64,000 bases of DNA from Vitrella brassicaformis. Taxonomy: Eukaryota > Sar > Vitrellaceae. Numbering within the stretch: the first letter of the stretch is position 1; every line of letters begins with the position of its first letter. The notes under the pieces are model-generated. The model saw only the letters and a program-made list of their open reading frames with translations, was not told the origin of the DNA and did no database searches. Below are positions 35,101-42,838 of the stretch, one piece after another. The translations under genes and the position numbers were made by a program. Location of the stretch: the NCBI GenBank assembly GCA_001179505.1, contig CDMY01000227.1:465202-529201 (forward strand), written 5' to 3'.

Positions 35101-35810
35101 TCTTCCTCCGCTCCCAAGTCATCACCCCGTACACCATCCCGCCCCCCCGTCGCATCCGTCACCCCCCCAAGAGCACCCCAGCCTTCACCGCCGGCCAGGC
35201 CATCTCCACCACCCTCTAGCACACCATCTGGAGGGCTGTTCGGGGGCATGTTCGGCGGGGGATCCAAGCCAGCTGCCCCCAGGACCGCCCTAACAAAGCC
35301 TCCCGTGAAGCCACCTTCCGTCGCCGTCAAGGCCACACCACCACCGGTCAAGAGGAAACCGGAATCAAGTGGTGGAGGTGGATTGGGTAAGCTGGCTGGG
35401 CTGCTCGGTGGGGCGGTGTCGTCGGCGCCGAGCAAGCCAGCGGTGAGGAAGGATCCTGGTGCCGACAGCAGGCGGGCGGCGCTCAGTGGTGTGCTCAACG
35501 GGGGCGGCCAGAGGCAGTCCAGCAGCAAGGGCAAGGACCTCGACGTGCTCGAGAAGAAGATACTCAGGATATACGAACAGTACCCGGTGAGGGGAGGGAG
35601 GCAACGACACGGGCAGTAGAGAGTCTACCAGTAGACAGACTCTCTATTGCATGGCGTCACGGTTAACTGTCTGCATTTCTGGTGCGTGTGTGTGACATTC
35701 AGTCGCTGAAGAAGGGGTACAATCCACTGGAGACCCCCGAGCAGATCCGCGCCGAGGCCGAGAGGATCAGGAAGCTCTTCCGGGAAGCCAACACACCGCT
35801 GCCTTTCTGA
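29161..35810 (+). CDS. Long secreted/plastid repeat protein with GGLFSGLFGG motifs
   Basis: About 22 exons. The N-terminus MVMSRRDGFFLALVLLVLGL is a signal peptide or signal anchor. A basic patch follows (RRIKPFFARRSLSPYSRKQR). Then comes a helix (KEVQKIVSAAREKVKEEAFE), a Gly-rich hydrophobic segment (ALAGLGGAVTGFTGGGLYEG; WVPFVSAAVAGGLTTYA) and a long Ala/Lys LEA-like helical region (RAKDAAASAAKRKAQETSEA and similar). From exon 10 on the protein is Lys/Pro/Ala-rich and carries eleven short motifs of the form G-G-[LIM]-F-[SATG]-G-[LVM]-F-G-[GS], at about 31396, 31831, 32198, 32507, 33113, 33592, 33760, 34355, 34658, 34871 and 35230, usually followed by P and A/T residues. The C-terminus is compact and charged (KDLDVLEKKILRIYEQYP, then KGYNPLETPEQIRAEAERI, ending NTPLPF). 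No known family. A scaffold role is inferred. Confidence 0.8.
33466..33729 (+). repeat. Tandem duplication, copy 1 (period 1066 bp)
   Basis: This stretch spans an exon end, an intron and the next exon start of the GLF-motif gene and recurs at 34532-34795. The intron ends share GAAATGATGCGGCTT and the coding part (PLGGLFSGLFGSPPAAAAPK and on) is nearly identical at DNA level. Confidence 0.9.
34532..34795 (+). repeat. Tandem duplication, copy 2 (period 1066 bp)
   Basis: Second copy of 33466-33729, offset by exactly 1066 bp at two independent checkpoints (the ACACAGGAGGTGAG donor and the GTCAGG acceptor). Near-identity including the intron indicates a recent unequal exchange inside the gene. 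Confidence 0.9.
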
Positions 35811-37219
35811 CTGACATAGCCACACGTAGATAGACCCGTAGAGCTCGATACACGAGCAGAAGCTGCAGGTCATCGCCCGAGAGAGAGAAAGAGGGACAAA
35901 GTCAGTCAGGGGGCAGCATTTTTCATGCGCGACCCGAACTGCAGAGAGGAGTGCCATCCATCCATCCATCCATTCATCCATTCGTGGATCCATCGCTGGC
36001 TGTGGCAGGCAGGGAGGCAGGGAGGCATGTACAGACGGGTGTTGATTTTTGGTTGGCTGGTGGCGGGGGAGGGCTGGGGAAGAAGCGGGTGTTACGGTGC
36101 GGCAAGAGAGTGAGTCGCATATTCATCCTTCGGGTATCCATCCCTTTTCGTTTCTGTTGGCGATCGCATCCATGGCTACCTTTCTGTCTGAGTGAGGGTC
36201 TTGTGTTGGGGGGGATTTTTCATGCGGCCAAGCGCACCCACCGCCGGCCGATCGATCAACGTGGGGCCTTGCTTTCTGGACAACCGTGCATATCGCATCG
36301 CATATCCATGAGTGCCTGTACATTCATTCCGCCACTGACTGACTGACTGATTGAGGGATTCCATTGGCTGAATGGCTGGCTGGCTGGCGAATGAATTGAG
36401 AGGGCAGGCAGTGTTTTTACGTACGTGAGAGTGAGGGCGAGAGTGAAAGGTGTGAGAGCATTCCATTTTTTCTCACAGAGCTGTGTGGCTGCGACTGTCT
36501 TGAGCGGCTATCTGGCTGCAATCATATGGATGCAATTGTGCGTGCAGGGGCACACTGACTGACACGTATGTATGCATCGACTGACAGACGTGGTAGGCCG
36601 AGGCCGAGTTTTTGCGTCCCTGCATCCGTGCAGTTTTGCTTTCCGCTAGATGAGATGTGTCGCGTGTGCGGCGATCGGGGCCCTTCCTTATCACTTGTAC
36701 GTGAGTGCACTGCACGTTTGTACGCCATTGGTGGCCAGACACACGGCTAGGTGGATGGCTTGCTGAGACGAGGCATGGTGGAAGGCTTGTTGCGCGTTGG
36801 ATGGATGGGTGGAGTGTTGTCTACGTGAAGACCTCTGCGGCCATGTGCGTGTGTTGGTGCGCTGTGTGCCTGTCAACTCATTCATGAATCTGCTTCACAA
36901 TGACGCTCAAGGTTGACTCACCACGTCTGTCCATCGATCGACAGAAAAGCGCTACAGTGCAGTCAGCACACGAGACACCAGGAAGAAAGCAGCAAGGGCA
37001 GGCATAAAACAAATCGACGGAAAACTTTAGGGCCAGGGTCCCTTTTCGCCCCTTTCGGGCCCGTGAGTCTGACACACGAGAAGACCTTTTCCGCTCTACA
37101 TAGTAGGGAAAAACACCATCGTTACCGTTTCTGTCTGCAGATGCCGCCTGGGGGCGTCTCGGCTGCGCTGGCCACTTGGGGGCCTCCTCATCTCTCGTGC
37201 TTGAGCTTATCGGTCTATC
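35811..37219. other. Large intergenic region
   Basis: 1.4 kb without a convincing exon. Contains (CCAT)n near 35955-35980, GGCAGGGA repeats and two short stretches reading TTTTTCATGCG (about 35920 and 36217) that faintly resemble the 22990/25769 repeat. It must include the promoter of the Cys-rich gene. Confidence 0.5.
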
Positions 37220-38652
37220 ATGATGCTGGTTGCCGTCCTGATCATCGCCGCTGTCCTTCCCTCCTCTTCAGGTGCCCGACAAGGCGCTCTTCCGCACTAT
37301 CGTTCGCGTGTCGAATGGTGTGTCGTGCACAGGCCATGCGCTGTGGGTGCCGTCCAACGGCACAGAGGCGGACACCGACAATAACATGTGCATGGCAGGC
37401 GCTTTCGACCAAAAACTCGCCACCGTCGAGTCAGACGTCCAAAGCGATGATTCAGAATGCTGCTGCGTCACAGACGATTGGCGGGAAGACATGCCCTGCG
37501 ATGCGCGAAGACATTGCGAGGTGGGGGAGCTCATTTGTCACCTGCCACCAATTCCATTTGTGCCACTTATTCCATTTGTCCCACCGGATTATCAGCGGAA
37601 CGACGGAAAGCTCATCCCAGGGTCTTGCGCGGAGACGGCGAAAGAAGCGAAGGAGAAGAAGTGGCAGGACACCCACGGCAGTAACCCCCATTGCTGCGTG
37701 TTGGCGTCTGAGGCCGCCTGGAAAGGCGCCATGCGGATCATTTTGGGTTGGACCTTTCCCGCCTTCCATGGCGATGACTGGGAGGAACAGAAGCGACAGC
37801 ACGAATACAAGAAATTGGTCGAGGGCGTTGGGCAGGGCGGTTTCTCGGCAAGTTGTTACCGCATCCATTCGGACTCGCTCACCGCATGCAAGGCTGAGAC
37901 CATGCACATGAAATCACAAGGTCTCTTCCTGTCCAACCAGTTCCTCAAGATGCCGCCTCTTGAACAGATGAAACGTGCCAAAGAGTCCTGTGACGTCTGG
38001 CCCTGCCGCGTAAGCGATGGCATGTCTTTGTGCTCAAACTCCAATCTGATGCATATGGGTATCTGCTTTCTCACTCAGGAAAAGAAGACTCTCAGACTGG
38101 AACATCCTCTCGTTAAAGACTTGACGCCGCGCAAGTTGACGGACTTGAAGCGAATCGCTCCAGACACGCGATACAGCTGTGCTGCCGATGCTACACGTAC
38201 GAGGCAACCGAGACATCACCATACATACATGCATGTTGTACATGATGGCCTGCTTGTATGCACTGTTCTTAGCTTGCCAGATAGACGGCCGTTGTCAGGA
38301 AGGTCTCGTGTGCGTGTCATCCCGCGCTCCCCAGGACGTAGAGGGCGTAGCCTACATTCTCAGCGATTCTTCGGAGCGGGACAAGCGGCAGCCATGCATA
38401 CACAGCCGCATCGCTTGGCTCTCGGGCTTGGCCAAATCTACCCGCGCTGAAGCCGCCAACCTAGACACCACCGGCATCGTCAGGAACAGTGCGCTCTTCA
38501 AAGGTAGCAAGGAGAGGGAACAAAGACAAAGGCAACGAGAATTGGCGCCGCCAGTGCCACTTGCTTGGTGTGTGTCACCTCTTTGGCCCACCTCTTTCTC
38601 TCTCTCAGGGTGCCTGTGCTGCAAAGATACTCAGGCAGGCAACCGGCGCTAG
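37220..38652 (+). CDS. Cysteine-rich secreted protein, unknown
   Basis: Four exons, all junctions in frame: 37220-37271, 37333-38196, 38273-38503 and 38609-38652 (about 396 residues). Exon 1 encodes a classic signal peptide, MMLVAVLIIAAVLPSSS; a 61-nt intron then joins to GHALWVPSNGTEADTDNN. The mature protein is rich in Cys, several in clusters (ECCCVTDD; HCCVLASEA; DVWPCRVSDGMSLC; CQIDGRCQEGLVC; GCLCCKD), as expected for a disulfide-stabilised extracellular protein. There is a potential N-glycosylation site, NGT, in PSNGTEAD, and a proline stretch (PPIPFVPLIPFVPPDY). Reading straight through the first intron as a single open frame is possible from 37272 but would lose the signal peptide and lacks an ATG. 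No family recognised; a cell-wall, cyst-wall or adhesive role is possible. Confidence 0.68.
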
Positions 38653-38788
38653 CTGACGAGACCCTTGTTCAAAGGAAGCCACGAATGCATGCATGACCGA
38701 ATGCATGCATGCATGAGAGAGAGATTGAATGTCTGATCGAACGAATTTCCTTTGAGTGGCCTGAAAGAGATCATGCACACAATGGAGA

Positions 38789-38840
<52 letters not shown>

Positions 38841-39407
38841 AGGGGAGTGATGGATGGACCCAGTCAGTCAGCTGACTGCGTCTGTCGATGATGTGTTCCC
38901 TTTTGCGCGGGCGTGTGGGTTGATCGGTGAGTCGTTCCATGGATGAATGCAGACAGAGCGCAAGCAAGAACCAGAGGACGACAGTGAAAGAATGACAGAT
39001 GGACGCAATCATTCAATCAATCAAAATCAAGGAGAGGCTAGTGTTGGTTGGCGAGGTTCACACTGGGTCGCTTCTTCTTCTTCTTCTTGCTGTTGCTGTT
39101 GCTGGTACCTTCCATCTACACGTGTTTGGGGACGAAGAGATGTATGTGGATTTTAATGAGGGTACCGTGTACATTCAGAGGACCGGAGAGACTAGACAAA
39201 GCCCACTGCAGAAGAAGAAGCGACAGCAAGTTCGGCGGCTAGTTCGGCGGCTGTGCCGCCCACCGCCCACCAATCCTTCCGTCCTCACACATGCACACAT
39301 ATTGTCCAGCGACAACCGACTGCCTATTAACAGAACCCCTCATTTCATTGATTGCTCTCACACCGACTAACTGCCTGTCATTGGATGGATGGATACGCAT
39401 GTCTTTG
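38653..39407. other. Intergenic with microsatellites and a doubtful small ORF
   Basis: Holds (ATGC)n near 38688-38720 and a compound (TG)n(AG)n tract at about 38789-38837. A plus-strand frame at 38999-39370 reads MDAIIQSIKIKERLVLVGEV, then a Leu/Ala membrane-like stretch and HLHVFGDEEMYVDFNEGTVY. It looks more protein-like than its surroundings but overlaps a CTT repeat and lies beside the MsrB 3' end. I leave it as a possible small membrane protein. Confidence 0.4.
38789..38837. repeat. Compound (TG)n(AG)n microsatellite
   Basis: Uninterrupted TG tract switching directly to an AG tract, about 49 bp, in intergenic DNA. A similar (CA)n(GA)n tract lies at 56708-56748 inside a SCAPER intron. 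Confidence 0.9.
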
Positions 39408-40386
39408 TCAGGTGCACTTGGCCTCCTCCAGAGGTGGACTTGGGGCCCCCTTGACGTACTTGACGGACACCGAGTTGACGCAGTGCCTCTCGTTGGTGTC
39501 GGTGAAGCGCTCCCCTGTGAAAACGTGACCGAGGTGGCCGCCGCAGTTGGCACACATGATCTCGATCCGTATCATGCCGAACGAGCTGTCCGTCTCAGTG
39601 TACACGCTCTCTGCATCCATCCACACACGACACACATCCACACCGAAGCACGCTGAGTGGGCGTCATTCATTCCTTCCCGCAGCCCACCTACCTTTGTAG
39701 CATTTGTCGAATGCGGGCCAGCCGCACCCAGAGTCGAACTTGGCCTTGGCTGAGTAGAGGGGGTTGCCGCACGCCGCACAGGCAAAGTAGCCCTCATCTG
39801 GGTAGAACCTGCAGGCACAGAGGCAACCGTGCGTAGGAGGGGCATTGTGTGTTGTTTTGCAAGCGCATGCCCACTTGTTGTATTCGCCCGTCCCCGGCCG
39901 CTCTGTGCCCTTCTCGCGAATGATGTGGTACTGCTCAGCTGCAATCACAAGACCATGACGCAGATCCCATCCCGTCAGTCAGTCACCCTGCCGATGCGTC
40001 CATGTCATGTCACTGGCCTTCCTCTCTCTGGCTGCCCTCCTTACTTACGTGTGAGTTCCTTCTTCCATTCTCTGCAAAGGCCAGCCAACACACATGGCAG
40101 TGCAGTGCAGTGCCTGCGTGTGTCACGGTGAGTAGTAGGTGTGTCTGTTGTTCGCTCACTCAGGAGGCTTGTTGATCTCAAAGACATGGCCGCCTTCGCC
40201 GATCTTGGCGCCTCCGAACAGCCTGTGCATGTGGGACAGTCGATGCAGCCTGCTGCGGGAGAATGGCGACAAGGCAGGGACGTTGTGCGGGGCAGCGAAT
40301 GAGGAAATGCGCCTCAATGAGAAGGAGACGACTGCGGGAAGAAGGAGTACTGACGAAGATAAAAGAGCACTCATACGCCACCTCAT
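39408..40386 (-). CDS. msrB: Peptide-methionine (R)-S-oxide reductase, MsrB, plastid-targeted
   Basis: Five exons. The catalytic domain reads EWKKELT, AEQYHIIREKGTERPGTGEY, then FYPDEGYFACAACGNPLYSA, KFDSGCGWPAFDKC, SSFGMIRIEIMCANCGGHLG, HVFTGERFTDTNERHCVNSV. CAAC and CANC are the two zinc-binding CxxC pairs, and Cys in RHCVNS is the catalytic residue that reduces the R-epimer of methionine sulfoxide. The N-terminus is MRWRMSALLSSSVLLLPAVV followed by SFSLRRISSFAAP: a signal peptide, then a Phe near the cleavage site and a basic Ser-rich stretch, as in bipartite presequences of complex red plastids. Plastid repair of oxidised proteins is therefore the likely role. Met5 (40374) could be the true start. 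Its promoter is shared with the HAD gene. Confidence 0.95.
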
Positions 40387-40468
40387 GTGCTTCGTTTGCG
40401 TCGTGTTGTTGAGAGAAAGACAGACTCAGCGCCGATCAGTCTGCGAGCTTAGAGGTGTTTTGCAGGCG
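40387..40468. promoter_or_regulatory. Compact divergent promoter, MsrB / HAD phosphatase
   Basis: Only 82 bp separate the start codons of two genes that both appear plastid-targeted. Such a short gap strongly suggests shared control, though the HAD start could be placed differently. Confidence 0.5.
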
Positions 40469-41686
40469 ATGCGTTGGCTGGTGTGTCTGATGCTGTATTC
40501 ACAACATCTATACAGCCCAAGGCTGGCGGCATTCATCTCTTTTGACGGCTTCTGGACCGATGCCGTTCTTGGGAGGCAGCGCTGCAGCCGGCACCGTCTG
40601 CGTCTGTACGCCTCAGCAGAACCGAGATCTGCCGTTGTGAGTGAGGCGACAACGACCGCACGCCTCGGAAGGCTGTCGCACATCGGAGTCACTTTCGACG
40701 CGCTGCTTTTGGATCAGTTCGGTGTCCTCCACGACGGCTCGACGCCATACCAAGGGGCGGTGGAGTGCTTCAACCACTTGGTTTCCTCCGGCAAGAAGAT
40801 CGTCCTATTGTCCAACTCATCCAAGCGCAGCGGCAAGACGAGAAGCAAGATGGCGTCAATGGGCTTCAACATGGCTCAGGGTGCGACAGAGATCATCACG
40901 AGCGGCGATGTGGTCTTCCAGTGCCTCTCGCAGCTGCAAGACTCGTCAGCCTTGGGTGCTGCTGATGAGTTTCGAGGCTTCTCGGCGGAGAGGAGGCGGT
41001 GTGTCGTGTTCGGAAATGGCGACGATGACTGGGAGTATCTGAAGGATTGCGGCTGTCAAGTGGCTGATGTAGCGGATGCTCAGTTTATCCTTGCTCGTGG
41101 GCTCTTTGAGCTGCACCGGGATGCTGAATCGCCGCCAGCAGTCTTGGGCGCGCCGCCCCTTCACGCACTTGGGAGAAGAGTAGCAGCTGCAGCAGGAGCA
41201 GCGCAGCAAGCCGACGTGCCCCAGCTGAGTGAGGCCGAGGGCCTTGTCTATGACGTTCTCCTCCAGTGCCGCGCAGCCGCCCTTCCCATGATCGTCGCCA
41301 ACCCAGACTTCACCCGTCCCGACGGCAACGACTCGCCGATGCCCGGCCGGCTGGCAGGGTTATACGAGGCCATGGGAGGCGACGTGAGGAGAATCGGCAA
41401 GCCGCACGGATTGGCGTATCGGATAGCTGCCGACTGGCTCGAGAGGCAGCACTCGGTCCACGACAGGAGCCGGGTGCTGGCCGTGGGAGACTCCCTTCCC
41501 CACGACATTTTGGGAGCCAATCGTGAGGGATATCCGAGTGTGTTTATCGCGGGTGGGGTGCATTATTGCGAGCTGGGGCTGGGGAGACAAGGGGGGAGCG
41601 AGATGCCCGATGAGGAAAGGCTGCGGGCTGTGTTAGACGAGTACGATGTGAGTGCGACTTACTGTCTGCCGTCGTTCGTGTGGTGA
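40469..41686 (+). CDS. HAD-superfamily class IIA phosphatase (NagD/TIGR01459-like), plastid-targeted
   Basis: A single uninterrupted exon of 405 codons, unusual beside intron-rich neighbours. Motif I is DALLLDQFGVLHDGSTPY (nucleophile Asp in DQFGVLHDG), motif II KIVLLSNSSKRSG, motif III the Lys in RRIGKPHGLAY and motif IV VLAVGDSLPHDILGANREG. The order, and the cap between motifs II and III, mark class IIA HAD hydrolases such as NagD and the TIGR01459 group, which dephosphorylate small metabolites. The substrate is unknown. ATG 40469 is chosen because it opens a signal peptide (MRWLVCLMLYSQHLYSPRLA) followed by AFISFDGF and a basic stretch (RQRCSRHRLRLYASAEPRS), resembling a bipartite plastid presequence. 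The open frame extends further upstream without an obvious start. The C-terminus ends LPSFVW at 41686. Confidence 0.9.
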   Translation: MRWLVCLMLYSQHLYSPRLAAFISFDGFWTDAVLGRQRCSRHRLRLYASAEPRSAVVSEATTTARLGRLSHIGVTFDALLLDQFGVLHDGSTPYQGAVECFNHLVSSGKKIVLLSNSSKRSGKTRSKMASMGFNMAQGATEIITSGDVVFQCLSQLQDSSALGAADEFRGFSAERRRCVVFGNGDDDWEYLKDCGCQVADVADAQFILARGLFELHRDAESPPAVLGAPPLHALGRRVAAAAGAAQQADVPQLSEAEGLVYDVLLQCRAAALPMIVANPDFTRPDGNDSPMPGRLAGLYEAMGGDVRRIGKPHGLAYRIAADWLERQHSVHDRSRVLAVGDSLPHDILGANREGYPSVFIAGGVHYCELGLGRQGGSEMPDEERLRAVLDEYDVSATYCLPSFVW

Positions 41687-42017
41687 ACGAACTGCGTGTG
41701 TGTGGATGCCTCGCTTGGCGCGTAGCTAGCTGGATATGATACTGTAGACCGACGGCTGTGATGTGGTCTTTGGGACGAGACGCATTTAAACAACACATGT
41801 ATGTATGTGTGGTGTGTGTGGCTACATTGTTTGGTGCACACAGACAACGCCTCGTCAGCCAGACCCAACACACCCGCATGTATGTACTAGTGTGCAGAGA
41901 AAACAGCTCATGCAGTGAATGCAGAGAGCCGTAAGTAAGTCAAATCACTGTCAGCCAAGCCAAGCCAAGCTAGAGTGGTACAAGCAGTCAGGGACCGACC
42001 AGCCAGGCCGCCAATGA
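41687..42017. other. Convergent intergenic spacer
   Basis: 331 bp between the 3' ends of the HAD gene and SmD1. Contains TGTATGTATG-type repeats. Nothing else seen. Confidence 0.6.
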
Positions 42018-42574
42018 TCACCCGCCTCTTCCCCCCCGTCCCCTGCCCCTGCCTCTGCCCCTGCCGCGCGCTCTGCCCCGCCCAGGCCGCTCCTTCGGGG
42101 GCTTGTTCTTGGGCGCGTCGTCTATCAACAGAGTGTCCAACGGTAGAGAATCCTGGATGGATCAACCACACACAAGGGTACACGTGTCATGTGTGTCGTT
42201 GCGATGATGTCTTGTGTCGGTTTCTTTGTGTGAATGGGTGCGGTGCCTACGGGTAGGATGAAGTATCTGATGTTGTTTCCCCTGATGGTGAGGTGGTCCA
42301 TCGACACGGGGTTCTTCTGCTTGACCGTCATCTTGACGTTCTTCAGATGGGTGTTCATCGATATGTCCACACCCAGCACCGTACCCTGCACCACCGTCCT
42401 GCATGGGGATAACGAACACAACACCACAACATACCAACACAACAACATTCAGCAAGACGAATGCGTAAGTGTGTCTGTGCGGGATAGATGCGTGTGCGTG
42501 TGTGTCTACCCATTCTTGAGTTCAATGACGACGCTCTCATTCGAGAGCTTCATCAAGAAGCGCACCAGCTTCAT
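42018..42574 (-). CDS. SNRPD1: Small nuclear ribonucleoprotein Sm D1
   Basis: Three exons: 42574-42510, 42398-42251 and 42152-42018, joined in frame to give about 115 residues, the usual SmD1 length. The protein reads [80 protein letters not shown], then a PPKER linker and a C-terminal Arg-Gly tail. Sm motif 1 ([14 protein letters not shown]) and Sm motif 2 ([12 protein letters not shown]) are intact. SmD1 is one of seven proteins forming the ring on U1, U2, U4 and U5 snRNAs; the RG tail is the usual target of arginine methylation and SMN binding. The tail frame is fixed by a 7-C run and ends at the TGA 42018-42020. Head-to-head with the P450 gene. Confidence 0.97.
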
Positions 42575-42838
42575 CGTGCCTCACGCCACAACCACCAGAT
42601 GCGGCACTCAACTCAAAGCCTCCTTGTGGAGGGATTGCAACCAGATCTGCCCTTGCAGGGCTCAGACCAGTGTGTGTGGAAGCCGTGAAGGTAGCTCTCG
42701 AGTCGCTTTCCCCTGAGAAAAAGATGCGACCTCAGTTTCCTTCTTGCAGGCTAAGCTCGCAGAGCGGAAGCAGAGACGAAATCACAGCTTCCGAGGTGCT
42801 GTACGTGCAGACATCGTTGCCGTCAGCGTGTCAGCTCA

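Noticed and set aside
31390-35260. GLFG-like repeats as an FG nucleoporin
   Set aside because: The motif contains GLFG-like text, but the protein has a signal peptide and hydrophobic segment, the spacers are Lys/Pro/Ala-rich rather than Gln/Asn/Ser/Thr-rich, and no Nup98 autoproteolytic domain is present.
35911-36230. Further copies of the 57-bp inverted repeat
   Set aside because: Two TTTTTCATGCG stretches share only about ten bases with the repeat, which is not more than chance in this composition.
37272-38450. Single 392-codon frame from 37272 as the Cys-rich gene
   Set aside because: It begins at GTG, runs through two likely introns, loses the signal peptide and ends in Arg-rich shadow sequence; the four-exon model is in frame throughout.
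42018-42183. Alternative SmD1 C-terminus reading [15 protein letters not shown]
   Set aside because: Counting the 7-C run and joining from DSLPLDTLL gives a clean Arg-Gly tail and stop at 42018, matching SmD1 length; the other frame is off by one.
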